Shown piece after piece: positions 52,145-61,859 of a stretch of DNA of 64,000 bases; the stretch's first letter is position 1, and each line of letters opens with the position of its first letter. The translations under genes and the position numbers were made by a program. The notes under the pieces are model-generated. The model saw only the letters and a list, made by a program, of their open reading frames with translations. It did not search any database and had not been told where the DNA came from. Origin of the DNA: JAJFKX01 sp965230265 (GTDB taxonomy: Bacteria; Pseudomonadota; Gammaproteobacteria; Xanthomonadales; Wenzhouxiangellaceae); the NCBI GenBank assembly GCA_965230265.1, contig OZ245999.1:310001-374000 (forward strand), in the 5' to 3' direction.

Positions 52145-54151
52145 TTAGCCATCGTTGCTGATGACCTCTTTGACTGCTTCAACCAGTTTGCTGTCAGTCA
52201 GTCCATAGTGTTTAAACAGGACATCGCCTGGCGCGGAAGCACCGAAGCGGTCTACACCGATGACCTGACCGTCGCTGCCTACCAGCTTCCACCAATAGTT
52301 GGTGACGCCTGCTTCAATCGCAACTCTGGCTGTCAGTTTAGCGGGCAATACTTGTTCGCGATAATTTTGTGATTGAGCCGCAAAGCGCTCAGGGTTTGGC
52401 ATTGAGACGACACGCACACCAATGCTTTCTTCTGCCAATAAGTTGGCAGCGCTTATGGCCAGCTCAACTTCAGAGCCGGTGGCAATTATGACTGCGGATA
52501 CACCGTTTTCGGGTTCATGCAGGATGTAACCACCACGACGGATATTTTCCAGTTGTTGTGTATCGCGGCTGTGTGGTGCTAATCCTTGCCGGGTCAGAAT
52601 CAATGCGCTGGGCTGCAGTTTGTTCTCGATAGCGTCAGCCCAGGCCGCCAATGTTTCGACCGTGTCACAGGGGCGCCATACCATTAGGTTAGGTATCAGG
52701 CGCAGGCTGGCCAGGTGCTCTACAGGCTGGTGTGTCGGCCCATCTTCACCCAGGCCAATGGAGTCATGGGTATACACATGCACGACTTGAGCAGGTAACA
52801 GAGCAGACATGCGAACGGCATTGCGAGCGTAGTCTGAGAATACCAGGAACGTCGCTACATAAGGCAAAAAACCACCATGCAACGCCAAGCCATTGGCCAG
52901 AGCGGTCATGCCGAACTCACGCACACCAAAATAAATATAATTGCCCTCGGCAGGGGTTTTGTTGACATCCACACTGCCAGACCAGATGGTGTTGTTTGAT
53001 CCGGCCAAGTCGGCTGAGCCGCCGATCAGCTCTGGTAGCAGTGGTGCAAGTGCCTCCAATGCCATTTCCGATGCTTTTCGGGTGGCGACTTTGGGCGATT
53101 CAGATTGAAGTTTCTGCATGGCCTGTGTGACAGTGTCTGACCAGTTGGCAGGCAGTTCACCACGCATACGCCTGTCTAACTCTTTTGCTGATTCGCTATG
53201 AGTGCTTTGATAATTTTCCCAAGTCTTCTGCCAGTCACGTTCTGCTTTATCACCACTTTCGCTGGCATCCCAGGCAGCATAAATATCATCAGGTATTACA
53301 AACGCAGGGTGTTCCCAACCCAGTTCCTTGCGGCTTGCCTGAATTTCATCAGCACCCAATGGCGCGCCGTGTGTTGAAGCGGTGCCTTGTTTGTTGGGTG
53401 AGCCGTAGCCGATGATGGTTTTACAGCAAATCAGTGTGGGCTGTTCGGTTAGGCTGCGAGCTTGATCGATAGCCGCTTTGATTGCTGATGGATCATGGCC
53501 ATCAACAGCTTCAATCACCTGCCAGCCATAAGCGCGAAAACGAGCTGGCGTATCATCAGTAAACCAGCCATCAACTTCGCCATCAATGGAAATATTGTTG
53601 TCATCATAAAAACAGATCAGCTTGCCCAACCCAAGTGTTCCGGCCAGTGAGCAGACCTCATGTGAGATGCCTTCCATCAAACAACCATCCCCCAGGAATA
53701 CCCAGGTGTAGTGATCAATCAGCTGGATATCATCACGGTTGTAGCGCTGTGCGAGCAGTTTCTCGGCCAAAGCCATACCGACCGCATTGGCTATGCCCTG
53801 GCCGAGTGGGCCGGTGGTGGTTTCAATGCCTGGGGCTTCGCCGAACTCTGGGTGACCGGCAGTTTTGCTGTGCAATTGCCGGAAGTTTTTCAGGTCATCA
53901 ATACTCAGGTTATAACCGCTCAAATGCAGCAGGGAATAATGCAGCATCGAACCATGTCCGTTAGATAATACAAAGCGGTCACGATTCCACCAATCTGGGT
54001 TGTTGGGGTTATGGCGGTGATAGTCGTTCCATAGCACTTCGGCGATATCGGCCATGCCCATGGGCATGCCGGGGTGGCCGCTGTTGGCTTGTTGCACAGC
54101 GTCCATGCTGAGTGCGCGAATGGCATTGGCTAGCATCCGTCTTTCGGTCAT
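52145..54151 (-). CDS. tkt: Transketolase
   Basis: TPP-dependent transfer of two-carbon units in the pentose phosphate pathway. 668 residues from the ATG at 54151 (MTERRMLANAIRALSMDAV), matching the family N-terminus. An upstream ATG at 54220 would add 23 residues. Landmarks: QQANSGHPGMPMGMADIAE, HSLLHLSGY-like region, the TPP motif GDGCLMEGISHEVCSLAG, TIIGYGSPNKQGTASTHGAPLG, FSDYARNAVRMSAL, and the catalytic His/HDSIGLGEDGPTHQPVEH. It begins the tkt-gap-pgk-pyk unit; the gap to gap is 76 bp. Confidence 0.97.
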   Translation of the reverse strand: MTERRMLANAIRALSMDAVQQANSGHPGMPMGMADIAEVLWNDYHRHNPNNPDWWNRDRFVLSNGHGSMLHYSLLHLSGYNLSIDDLKNFRQLHSKTAGHPEFGEAPGIETTTGPLGQGIANAVGMALAEKLLAQRYNRDDIQLIDHYTWVFLGDGCLMEGISHEVCSLAGTLGLGKLICFYDDNNISIDGEVDGWFTDDTPARFRAYGWQVIEAVDGHDPSAIKAAIDQARSLTEQPTLICCKTIIGYGSPNKQGTASTHGAPLGADEIQASRKELGWEHPAFVIPDDIYAAWDASESGDKAERDWQKTWENYQSTHSESAKELDRRMRGELPANWSDTVTQAMQKLQSESPKVATRKASEMALEALAPLLPELIGGSADLAGSNNTIWSGSVDVNKTPAEGNYIYFGVREFGMTALANGLALHGGFLPYVATFLVFSDYARNAVRMSALLPAQVVHVYTHDSIGLGEDGPTHQPVEHLASLRLIPNLMVWRPCDTVETLAAWADAIENKLQPSALILTRQGLAPHSRDTQQLENIRRGGYILHEPENGVSAVIIATGSEVELAISAANLLAEESIGVRVVSMPNPERFAAQSQNYREQVLPAKLTARVAIEAGVTNYWWKLVGSDGQVIGVDRFGASAPGDVLFKHYGLTDSKLVEAVKEVISNDG

Positions 54152-54322
54152 GTTGGTGTTGTCCGGTGAGTTGATTTTCAGCCAGTAATTGTCGCTGATG
54201 GGCGGTGTGGCCGCAAGCATTGCAGCAATATCACTTGGCGAGAGTTGCCAACCTGCTGTCCCTCACCCAGCTGTGAATGAGCTTGGGCGTAAGGAAGGGT
54301 TTCCCTGCGCCAAATGACAGGC

Positions 54323-56002
54323 TTAGTCTGAATTTTCTGAATAAGCCGATTGATGAATGCCCAGTGCAGCTCTGCCTGAGGGGTCATTAATCTGTTGCAA
54401 GCTGGCATCCCAAGCGGTGGCTTCCGGAGTGCTGCAGGCGACTGTTGGTCCTGCCGGTACAGTTTCAGCAGCAGCGCGTAGAGGAAAACAGCGTTGGAAG
54501 ATACTGCGGTAGTAGTAGGCTTCCTTGCTGGCCGGAGGATGATACGGAAATCGATCATGAGCCGTCAGCATTTGCTGGTCGGTAACCTGCTCAGCGGTAA
54601 AATCACGCAAACCATCTATCCAGCCATAGCCTACGCCATCAGAAAACTGTTCTTTTTGACGCCATGCAATGCTTTCAGGCAATAGATCGGCGAAACACTC
54701 ACGCAATATGTACTTTTCCATGCGGTCGGGACCGGCCATCTTGATTTCTGGATTAATCTGCATTGCCACATCCATAAAATCACGATCGAGAAACGGCACA
54801 CGTGCTTCAATTCCCCAGGCAGCCATGGCTTTATTGGCACGCAGGCAATCATAGCTGTGTAGCCGTTCTAATTTGCGTATGGTTTCTTCGTGAAAACTCT
54901 TGGCATCTGGCGCTTTATGAAAATACAGATAGCCACCGAAAATTTCATCAGCACCTTCGCCCGATAGCACCATTTTGATACCCATCGCGCGTATTTTGCG
55001 CGCCAGTAAAAACATTGGAGTGGCAGCCCGAATGGTGGTGACATCATAGGTTTCCAAATGGTAGATGACCTCTTCCAGCGCATCCAGACCTTCCTGCAGG
55101 GTGTATTCAAAGCCGTGATGAATGGTGCCGATGTGTTCGGCAGCATCGGCTGCAGCAGCCAGATCTGGCGAACCTTTTAGGCCAATAGCAAATGAGTGCA
55201 ACTGCGGCCACCAGGCTGGGCTGGCTTCGTTATCTTCAATGCGTTTGGCGGCATGCTTTTGTGCCAGAGCGGCTACGATTGAAGAGTCCAGACCACCGGA
55301 TAGCAGCACACCGTAGGGTACATCTGTCATTAAATGGCTGATCACTGATTGTTCTAATGCATTACGCAATACGCTGCCATCTTTGCTGGTGTTGGCAACA
55401 TGCGAATAGTTTTTCCATTCAGGCTTAAACCATTGCACGGGTGCCTTACTTTCATTGCTCCAGTAGTGGCCTGGGGGGAACTCGGAAACTGTGGTGCAGA
55501 CATCAATCAGTGCTTTCATTTCCGATGCAATCAGTAATTGACCATGTTCATCGCGGCCGTAATACAAAGGCATAATGCCAATCGGATCGCGGGCAATCAT
55601 AAAGTTACCGGTGCTGGCATCGTGCAGGGCAAACGCATACATGCCACGCAAAAGCTCAACCAGTTTAACGCCGTGTTGGCGGTATAGCGGTAAGATCACT
55701 TCGCAATCGGATTGCGTTTGCCAGTCGTACTGATCGCCAATTTTTTCCCGCAGGGCCTGGTGATTGTAGATTTCACCATTAACAGCCAGCAGTAGCTGCT
55801 GATCGGCGCTGATGATGGGTTGAGCACCATGTTCCAGATCGACAATCGCCAGGCGTTCGTGCGCCATTATGACATCGTCACGAATGGCGATGCCGCTCCA
55901 GTCCGGACCACGATGGCGCTGTTTGCGTGACTGCCGCAGCGCCAATGGGCGCAGACTCTCGGCGGGTTGGGTTAAATTGAAAATGGCCAATATTCCGCAC
56001 AT
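54323..56002 (-). CDS. asnB: Asparagine synthase B (glutamine-hydrolysing)
   Basis: Transfers the amide of glutamine to aspartate using ATP. 559 residues. The N-terminal glutaminase nucleophile is Cys2 after removal of Met, so the start must be the ATG at 56002 giving MCGILAIFNLTQ; a longer reading to 56074 would hide the catalytic Cys. Glutaminase blocks: RGPDWSGIAI, LAVNGEIYNHQALR, LRGMYAFALHD. The synthetase domain has the PP-loop LLSGGLDSSIVAALA and SGEGADEIFGGYLYFHKAP. Divergent from the TerB gene by 131 bp and downstream of nothing metabolic on this strand; separated from tkt by about 170 bp. Confidence 0.96.
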   Translation of the reverse strand: MCGILAIFNLTQPAESLRPLALRQSRKQRHRGPDWSGIAIRDDVIMAHERLAIVDLEHGAQPIISADQQLLLAVNGEIYNHQALREKIGDQYDWQTQSDCEVILPLYRQHGVKLVELLRGMYAFALHDASTGNFMIARDPIGIMPLYYGRDEHGQLLIASEMKALIDVCTTVSEFPPGHYWSNESKAPVQWFKPEWKNYSHVANTSKDGSVLRNALEQSVISHLMTDVPYGVLLSGGLDSSIVAALAQKHAAKRIEDNEASPAWWPQLHSFAIGLKGSPDLAAAADAAEHIGTIHHGFEYTLQEGLDALEEVIYHLETYDVTTIRAATPMFLLARKIRAMGIKMVLSGEGADEIFGGYLYFHKAPDAKSFHEETIRKLERLHSYDCLRANKAMAAWGIEARVPFLDRDFMDVAMQINPEIKMAGPDRMEKYILRECFADLLPESIAWRQKEQFSDGVGYGWIDGLRDFTAEQVTDQQMLTAHDRFPYHPPASKEAYYYRSIFQRCFPLRAAAETVPAGPTVACSTPEATAWDASLQQINDPSGRAALGIHQSAYSENSD

Positions 56003-56133
56003 AACGGTAATCTGATTCAAAGAAACAACTGGCAGCATATTCGATTTGCAACAAATCGCAATAGCAAAGGTCAAGACAGTGAAGGTTTTATACCGTTATA
56101 GTTTGTCCGTAAGCCAATCAATTTCACGAGACT

Positions 56134-56580
56134 ATGCTCAAATTTATCCGCGACCAAATACAATCTGGCAAGCCAGAATCTGAACAACCCTCTCTGGAGC
56201 TGGCAGCAACGATCTTGTTGTTGGAAACTGCAGATGCCGATGGTGAAATTGACGATACAGAGCTGGATTGCTTACGCGGAGCATTGGGTAAAACATTTCA
56301 ACTGGAGAGCAATAGGGTTGATACGCTGTTACTCAAAGCCCGGCAACGATTGCACATCAGTGATGGCGTTTATCGTTTTGCCCGGCGTTTGCGTGAGGCA
56401 TGGAGCGCGGACGAGCGCCAGCAATTATTAATCAGTTTATGGCTAGTGGTGTTTGCAGATGGAAGGGTGGATCGCTATGAGGAGAGTCATTTAAGACAAG
56501 TGGCTGACCAGTTAGGCCTGACACATGCTGAGTATATGCAGGCAAAACATGCCGCTGAGTCAGTGACTCAGCGGACATAA
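56134..56580 (+). CDS. TerB-like (tellurite resistance) domain protein
   Basis: A 148-residue all-alpha protein of the TerB/DjlA-N fold. Two repeated acidic motifs support this: LLETADADGEIDDTELD (about residues 30-46) and WLVVFADGRVDRYEESHLRQVA (about 103-124), which in the family bind divalent metal. No membrane segment or signal peptide. A single TerB gene away from a ter operon does not imply tellurite resistance; many solitary copies have unknown function. Divergent from asnB and convergent with the DUF4426 gene, 9 bp away. Confidence 0.88.
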   Translation: MLKFIRDQIQSGKPESEQPSLELAATILLLETADADGEIDDTELDCLRGALGKTFQLESNRVDTLLLKARQRLHISDGVYRFARRLREAWSADERQQLLISLWLVVFADGRVDRYEESHLRQVADQLGLTHAEYMQAKHAAESVTQRT

Positions 56581-56589
56581 GTTTTACGT

Positions 56590-57030
56590 TTATTCGGTAA
56601 AAAACTGCTGGCGGAATTTCACGACAACAGGTTCTTCTTCGCCATCGGGTGTGATGTTTAAAGTGAAGTCGAAGGTCTCTTCATTGCGTACACGAATCTG
56701 GCCTAAGTAATAAATTGCGCCTTGATCATCGACTTCCTTGATATCGATATCACGCAATTGGCCGCTGAGGTTACGAGCGGTGGCGGCAACTTTGGCATGC
56801 ACTGGGGTGCCGGGTGTGTTCATCACTTTGCTAAGAATGGAAATATTCAGTAACGCGCGCGTGCTGGAGCGTTGAATGCCATATTGCTGGGCTGCTGAGG
56901 GTGGAATCAGATTGGTGTTTAGTGCATTGAAATGCACGACGTATTCGCCAAAGTCCTGTGAACGTTGCGCCATCGCGCTGGTTGACAGCAATAGTGCCAA
57001 CAATGAAATGATTAAACTAAGTTTGCGCAT
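56590..57030 (-). CDS. DUF4426 family periplasmic protein
   Basis: 146-residue exported protein with signal peptide RKLSLIISLLALLLSTSAMAQ (about residues 2-22). The mature part is the DUF4426 domain: FGEYVVHFNALNTNLIPPS near the start, YGIQRSSTRALLNISIL, and an IRVRNEETFDFTLNI segment, ending in VVKFRQQFF. DUF4426 genes are consistently found near yggT-proC-yggS in gammaproteobacteria, as here (98 bp after yggT). Function is unknown. Confidence 0.9.
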   Translation of the reverse strand: MRKLSLIISLLALLLSTSAMAQRSQDFGEYVVHFNALNTNLIPPSAAQQYGIQRSSTRALLNISILSKVMNTPGTPVHAKVAATARNLSGQLRDIDIKEVDDQGAIYYLGQIRVRNEETFDFTLNITPDGEEEPVVVKFRQQFFTE

Positions 57031-57128
57031 GGTGTCGATCCTCTTGTCATTGTAGCTGCCGCTTACAGTTAATTTGGGCAGTACACATCTGGTTGTGATT
57101 GACGAGTGTTACTGCATCACTCATAGCA

Positions 57129-57668
57129 TTAACGCCATCCTATCAGAATCATCAAAAACTGTATGCCGATTATCGCCACTAACGGTGATAAGTCCAAGCC
57201 TGCCAGGTTGGGTAATACCCGTCGTATGGGACGCAACACCGGCTCTGTTAGCTGATATATCAGCGGAATAATAGGGTGCCGCACGTTCTGACCCAACCAA
57301 CTGATCAGTACATTGACGATAATTAATACCAAATACATCATTAACACCGTCTGAATGCTGCGCAGTACTGCCAAATACAGCAGCAGTCCCCAGTTTAACG
57401 CTGCATCATTGGCCAGGAACCTCAGCGTTAATGCCAGCATTTGCAGTGCCACGAAGCACACCACACCTGCCATATCCAGCCGGCCAATGGATGGAATGAC
57501 TTTACGCGCTGGTTTAAGCACCGGATCGGTAATACGGACGATAATCTGTACCAGCGTGTTGAAGTAATCGGCCTTAATCAATTGCAATATTATGCGTAAC
57601 AGCAGTGTCAGCGAGAACAGCTGAATAACAGTATCGGTGAGGTACAAAAATGCCTGAACAGGTTGCAT
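57129..57668 (-). CDS. YggT family integral membrane protein
   Basis: 179-residue membrane protein with four predicted hydrophobic helices arranged as two repeats. Each repeat has the YggT signature in which a hydrophobic helix is followed by an RIT/TEPVL-x-P-x-R sequence (IVRITDPVLKPARKVIP and LIYQLTEPVLRPIRRVLP), then GLDLSPLVAIIGIQFL. Linked to osmotic-stress or division-associated roles in some bacteria, but its function is unsettled. It follows proC by 3 bp, so they are translationally coupled. Confidence 0.93.
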   Translation of the reverse strand: MQPVQAFLYLTDTVIQLFSLTLLLRIILQLIKADYFNTLVQIIVRITDPVLKPARKVIPSIGRLDMAGVVCFVALQMLALTLRFLANDAALNWGLLLYLAVLRSIQTVLMMYLVLIIVNVLISWLGQNVRHPIIPLIYQLTEPVLRPIRRVLPNLAGLDLSPLVAIIGIQFLMILIGWR

Positions 57669-57671
57669 GTC

Positions 57672-58484
57672 TTAACTTTGTCCTGCCAGTTCAACGCCGC
57701 GTTGATTGGCAGCGGCGATGGCGGTTTTCACCAACTGCTGAAAACCGCCTTTTTCAAAAGCATCCAGCGCAGCAGCAGTGGTGCCGCCCGGTGATGTAAC
57801 CCGGCGGCGTAATTCGCTGGGCGGATGTTCAGAATGCAGTGCCATTTCGCAGGCGCCGGCACCGGTCACCAGTGCCAGGCGTGCGGCGGTTTCCGGTTCC
57901 AGCCCAATGGCTTCACCAGCTTTGGCCATGGCTTCGATCATCAGGAAAAAGTAAGCTGGCCCACTGCCAGATACAGCAGTCACTGCATCAATCTGTGCTT
58001 CCTGTGGAAGCCACAAAGCTTCGCCGGTGGATTGCATGATACGCTTGGCCAGTTGTCGCTGTGAATCACTGACATGTTGGTTGGCGACCATGCCGGTGAT
58101 ACCTGAGCCGATCAGTGCAGGGGTGTTAGGCATTGCCCGTATGATGGGTTGCTGAGGGTTCAGACCATCGCTGATTTGTCTGCAAGTGATGCCCGCAGCA
58201 ATAGAAATGACCAGCTGTCGCTCGTCAATCGTTTCGTTGATGCTGGCCAATGCGGTATCCATTATTTGTGGCTTAATAGCCAAAATAATGGCGTCGGCGT
58301 CGCTCACTGCTGAGTGATTATCCGCCGATGTTTTAATGCCATAGTGTGCGCTGACGGTATTGCGCGCCTCTGCGGATGGGTCGGTGGCGGTTAACCCGTC
58401 TGTAAAACCCTGCTTAACCAGGCCGCTGATTAATGCCTGAGCCATATTGCCTGCGCCGATAATACCTATGCGTAGATCATTCAT
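57672..58484 (-). CDS. proC: Pyrroline-5-carboxylate reductase
   Basis: Last step of proline synthesis: reduces pyrroline-5-carboxylate with NAD(P)H. 270 residues. The N-terminal dinucleotide motif is LRIGIIGAGNMAQALISGL. Further landmarks are AIILAIKPQIM, IRAMPNTPALIGSGITGM, the AVSGSGPAYFFLMIEAM helix and the C-terminal RRRVTSPGGTTAAALDAFE, which is the proline/P5C binding site. Ordered yggS-proC-yggT, the common arrangement near pilT. Confidence 0.97.
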   Translation of the reverse strand: MNDLRIGIIGAGNMAQALISGLVKQGFTDGLTATDPSAEARNTVSAHYGIKTSADNHSAVSDADAIILAIKPQIMDTALASINETIDERQLVISIAAGITCRQISDGLNPQQPIIRAMPNTPALIGSGITGMVANQHVSDSQRQLAKRIMQSTGEALWLPQEAQIDAVTAVSGSGPAYFFLMIEAMAKAGEAIGLEPETAARLALVTGAGACEMALHSEHPPSELRRRVTSPGGTTAAALDAFEKGGFQQLVKTAIAAANQRGVELAGQS

Positions 58485-58493
58485 GGTGTGTAT

Positions 58494-59162
58494 TTATTGC
58501 TCCCGTGGTCCAAATAAAGCAGTGCCGATTCTCACCATAGTAGCACCCTCGTCCACAGCGATCTGCCAGTCATTCGACATGCCCATAGACAAGGTATCTA
58601 CTTCTTCAGCTAAAGACTGGCAGTCCAGGAAAACTTGTCGCAATGTCCGAAAACTGTGGCGTTGCTGATTTTCGGATGGGTGCTGCTTTGGGATACCCAT
58701 AATGCCACGTAAGTTCAGGTTGGTGTATGTGCCAATGGTCTTTGCCAGTTGAGGAATATCGTCAATAACCGCACCAGATTTTTGTTGTTCAGCATCCACA
58801 TTGAATTGCAGCAAAACATTCAGCGCAGGCAGATGTGCCGGTCGTTGTTTACTCAAACGCTCAGCCAATAATGCTCGGTCCAGACTGTGTACCCAGTCAA
58901 ATTGCTCGGCAATACTGCGGGTTTTATTTCGTTGCAGCGGACCGATGTAATGCCATTGGATATCAGGCAAGTCATAACAGGCCTGAATTTTCTGTTCGGC
59001 TTCTTGTAAATAATTTTCGCCAAATGCTCGTTGCCCCAAATGGTACAGCTCACGGATTTTATCGACAGACTGGCCTTTGCTGACAGCCAGTAATTGTGTT
59101 GACGGGTTGTGTTCCGCCAGTGACTGAATCAATTGTTGATAGCGTTGATGCAGTGTCGACAT
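58494..59162 (-). CDS. PLP homeostasis protein YggS/PipY
   Basis: 222-residue PLP-binding TIM-barrel protein (COG0325) that buffers pyridoxal phosphate in the cytosol. The PLP Lys lies at about residue 29 in LLAVSKGQS. Conserved RAFGENYLQEAEQKI, WHYIGPLQRNKTRSIAE, VNVLLQFNVD-like strand (read as LNVLLQFNVDAEQQKSG), RGIMGIP and LSMGMSNDWQIAVDEGATMVRIGTALFG complete the family pattern. It heads the yggS-proC-yggT-DUF4426 unit and is divergent from pilT, an arrangement also found in Pseudomonas. Confidence 0.96.
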   Translation of the reverse strand: MSTLHQRYQQLIQSLAEHNPSTQLLAVSKGQSVDKIRELYHLGQRAFGENYLQEAEQKIQACYDLPDIQWHYIGPLQRNKTRSIAEQFDWVHSLDRALLAERLSKQRPAHLPALNVLLQFNVDAEQQKSGAVIDDIPQLAKTIGTYTNLNLRGIMGIPKQHPSENQQRHSFRTLRQVFLDCQSLAEEVDTLSMGMSNDWQIAVDEGATMVRIGTALFGPREQ

Positions 59163-59342
59163 AGCTTTGATGGTGCTTCCTTTACAGTGTGGTCGTTATC
59201 TGCGTAACCTCTAGTATAATTTTTGAAGTGACTTGAGGGGGGCAGGTTTGTTACAGTTTCGACTTATATAGATGTATTCTAAACTGTTGATCAGTTAGTT
59301 ATAACCAGCTACTACCAAACATACTAAACTTAGGAAGCGCGT
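59163..59342 (+). promoter_or_regulatory. Divergent yggS/pilT promoter region
   Basis: A 180-bp gap. A perfect TATAAT at 59215-59220 points towards pilT, but no good -35 lies 16-18 bp upstream. AGGAAGCG precedes the pilT ATG. I see nothing else here. Confidence 0.35.
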
Positions 59343-60380
59343 ATGGATATTGCCGAGTTACTCGCATTTACTGTCCGGCACAAGGCTTCGGATTTGCATA
59401 TTTCCGCCGGTCTGCCACCAATGATTCGTGTGGATGGCGATATCCGCCGTCTGGATGTTGATGTGCTGGACCGTAAAGATACAGCTGAGCTGATTTTCAG
59501 CACGATGACCGATCACCAGCGGCGCGATTTTGAGGCTGATCTGAACGTCGACTTTTCCTATAACATTAAAGGCTTGGCGCGTTTTCGAGTCAATGCATTT
59601 CATCATGATCGGGGCACAGGCTGTGTTTTCCGTGTGATTCCAGAAGAAATTCTTAGCCTGGATGACTTGCAGGCACCACCGATTTTCCGAGATATGATTA
59701 TGGTGCCGCGCGGGCTATTTCTGGTTACAGGGCCTACTGGTTCTGGTAAATCCACGACTTTGGCGGCAATGGTCCATCATCTTAACCAGAACACCACCGG
59801 GCATATTCTTACCATTGAAGATCCGATTGAGTTTGTGCATCAAAGCCAAAAGTGCCTAATTAATCAACGCGAAGTTGGACGCGATGCGCGTAGTTTTAAT
59901 GCCGCGCTACGAGCAGCCTTGCGTGAAGATCCCGATGTGATTCTGGTGGGTGAGTTACGTGACCAGGAAACCATTCGGCTGGCGCTGACAGCAGCAGAGA
60001 CCGGACATGTGGTGTTTGCCACGGTACACACCAGCTCGGCACCCAAAACCGTTGACCGCATTATTGATGTGTTCCCTGCTGGGGAAAAACCCATGGTGCG
60101 TTCAATGTTATCTGAGTCATTAAAAGCAGTGGTGACGCAAACCCTGCTGCAACGCAAATCCGGTGGGCGGGTGGCGGCACACGAAATTATGATAGCCAAT
60201 GCTGCAATCCGTAATCTGATTCGTGAGGACAAAGTGGCGCAAATGTACTCTGTCATTCAAACCAGTAATAACATTGGCATGCAGACCATGGATTCTGCAT
60301 TGGAGGCGCTGGTCAATCGCGGCGTGATTACCAAGCATGAAGCCGCTAAAAAAGCTCAGAACAAACGCACGTTTGAATAG
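59343..60380 (+). CDS. pilT: Type IV pilus retraction ATPase PilT
   Basis: Hexameric cytoplasmic ATPase that powers pilus retraction and twitching motility. 345 residues. The PAS-like N-terminal domain carries KASDLHISAGLPPMIRVDG. The core has Walker A GPTGSGKST (about residues 130-138), an Asp box ILTIEDPIEFVH, Walker B region DPDVILVGELRD, and the His box ETGHVVFATVHT. The PilT-specific AIRNLIRE helix is present, which separates it from PilU and PilB. It is followed by pilU after 63 bp. Confidence 0.97.
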   Translation: MDIAELLAFTVRHKASDLHISAGLPPMIRVDGDIRRLDVDVLDRKDTAELIFSTMTDHQRRDFEADLNVDFSYNIKGLARFRVNAFHHDRGTGCVFRVIPEEILSLDDLQAPPIFRDMIMVPRGLFLVTGPTGSGKSTTLAAMVHHLNQNTTGHILTIEDPIEFVHQSQKCLINQREVGRDARSFNAALRAALREDPDVILVGELRDQETIRLALTAAETGHVVFATVHTSSAPKTVDRIIDVFPAGEKPMVRSMLSESLKAVVTQTLLQRKSGGRVAAHEIMIANAAIRNLIREDKVAQMYSVIQTSNNIGMQTMDSALEALVNRGVITKHEAAKKAQNKRTFE

Positions 60381-60443
60381 GCGCTTCGGCTTGAGCGTGT
60401 ATGAGGTTTATAATTGTAACGATATGCTGACAGGAGAGATCCG

Positions 60444-61574
60444 ATGCTAGAAGTCCGTCGCTGGTTGCAAACATTGCATGACAAGGAAGGCTCGGATTTG
60501 TTTATTACGGCTGATGCCGCGCCAACGGTCAAAATTCATGGTGCATACAAGCCATTGGAGCCGACTCCGCTCACTGATGAGGAGGCGCGTGAGCTAGTAC
60601 TGAGCGTAATGAATGAAGCGCAAAGGGAAGAGTTTCTGCGTACCAATGAATGCCAGTTTGCGATAGCACTGGATGATGTCGCGCGTTTTCGCGTCAGCGC
60701 ATTTATTCAGCAATCACATTCGGGCATGGTTTGTCGTAGGATTGAAACAAGAATTCCCACTGTTCAAGATCTAGATCTGCCCGAATCACTGCTCGGTCTG
60801 GCGGAAGCCAAGCGCGGCATAGTGATCCTGGTAGGGGCTACCGGTACCGGTAAATCGACCACGCTGGCAGCGATGGTAGGTCATCGTAATCAGACCATGC
60901 CAGGACATATCATCACCATCGAAGACCCAATTGAATACGTGCATCGACATTCAAAGAGTATCGTTACCCAGCGTGAGGTTGGCGTAGACACCGAGTCATT
61001 TGAAGTCGCGTTACGCAATACTCTGAGGCAGGCACCGGATGTGATAATGGTCGGTGAAATCCGAACACGTGAGGCGATGGAGCACGCGTTGACCTTTGCC
61101 GAAACCGGCCATCTGGTGTTCAGTACTCTGCATGCCAATAACGCTAACCAGGCACTGGATCGTATTTTGCACTTTTTCCCAGAAGCACAGCGTGAACAAG
61201 TATTGTTGGATTTGTCCTTTAATCTGCGCGCAATGATCGCTCAGCAGTTATTACCAGCCAAAGACCGAGACCGCCGTCATGTCACCCTGGAAATTTTATT
61301 GAATACGCCCTTGGTACAAGAAAAGATTCGCAATGGTCAGATCGCGGAGCTGAAAACCATCATGCGTGATTCTAACCATCATGGTATGCAGACTTTCGAT
61401 CAATCTCTCGTAAAACTTTATATGGATGATAAGATTGAGCTGGATCAAGCATTGCGGCATGCAGACTCTGCCAATGAAGTGCGTTTGGCGGTCAAGTTAG
61501 CCCAGGGTGGAGATGTGCGTAGCCTGGCAGGTGGTTTAAGTAAGGTCGGCCTGGTTGAGAAAGACGACCGCTAG
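60444..61574 (+). CDS. pilU: Type IV pilus retraction ATPase PilU
   Basis: PilT paralogue that assists retraction under load. 376 residues. Shared blocks: Walker A GATGTGKST, ITIEDPIEYVHRH, APDVIMVGEIRTREAM, and ETGHLVFSTLHANNANQALDRI. It has the longer C-terminal region of PilU, and in place of PilT's AIRNLIRE it has NTPLVQEKIRNGQI. Preceded by AGGAGAG. Downstream of pilT in the same direction, the usual order. Confidence 0.95.
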   Translation: MLEVRRWLQTLHDKEGSDLFITADAAPTVKIHGAYKPLEPTPLTDEEARELVLSVMNEAQREEFLRTNECQFAIALDDVARFRVSAFIQQSHSGMVCRRIETRIPTVQDLDLPESLLGLAEAKRGIVILVGATGTGKSTTLAAMVGHRNQTMPGHIITIEDPIEYVHRHSKSIVTQREVGVDTESFEVALRNTLRQAPDVIMVGEIRTREAMEHALTFAETGHLVFSTLHANNANQALDRILHFFPEAQREQVLLDLSFNLRAMIAQQLLPAKDRDRRHVTLEILLNTPLVQEKIRNGQIAELKTIMRDSNHHGMQTFDQSLVKLYMDDKIELDQALRHADSANEVRLAVKLAQGGDVRSLAGGLSKVGLVEKDDR

Positions 61575-61859
61575 TTGTGAATTGGCAGGTACAAAATGTA
61601 TCGTCCTTGTGCGGTGGCTGTTGGATGCCACGGTGATAAATACTCGTTTGGGTGGTTGTTAACTGGCGCTTAACGCAGCTGGGCTTATTATTTAGTCGTA
61701 TTTCGGGTATTAGCCCACCTGAAGTACTGCGATGATTACGGTTAACAGAGCATTTACTCGGCCCAAGCGCGATAATTTACGCGCTTGGGCTTTTTTTCAA
61801 ATGAAAGGCGCGCCCTCTAGCAGGGTATTCTGAGACATAAATTTGGTGTGAGATCACAA
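61575..61859. other. Intergenic region pilU to response regulator
   Basis: About 285 bp with no supported gene. It holds the intrinsic terminator at 61761-61797 and, further on, the leader of the response regulator. Confidence 0.5.
61761..61797 (+). terminator. Strong intrinsic terminator
   Basis: Perfect 11-bp stem GCCCAAGCGCG/CGCGCTTGGGC around an 8-base loop, followed by seven Ts. It separates the pilT-pilU transcript from the two-component genes. Confidence 0.92.

Noticed and set aside
54178..54558. Minus-strand ORF between tkt and asnB
   Set aside because: Largely overlaps the asnB 3' end in another frame; the remaining gap shows no start signal.
56134..56580. Tellurite resistance system
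   Set aside because: Only a solitary TerB-like gene is present, without terA/C/D/E/Z genes.
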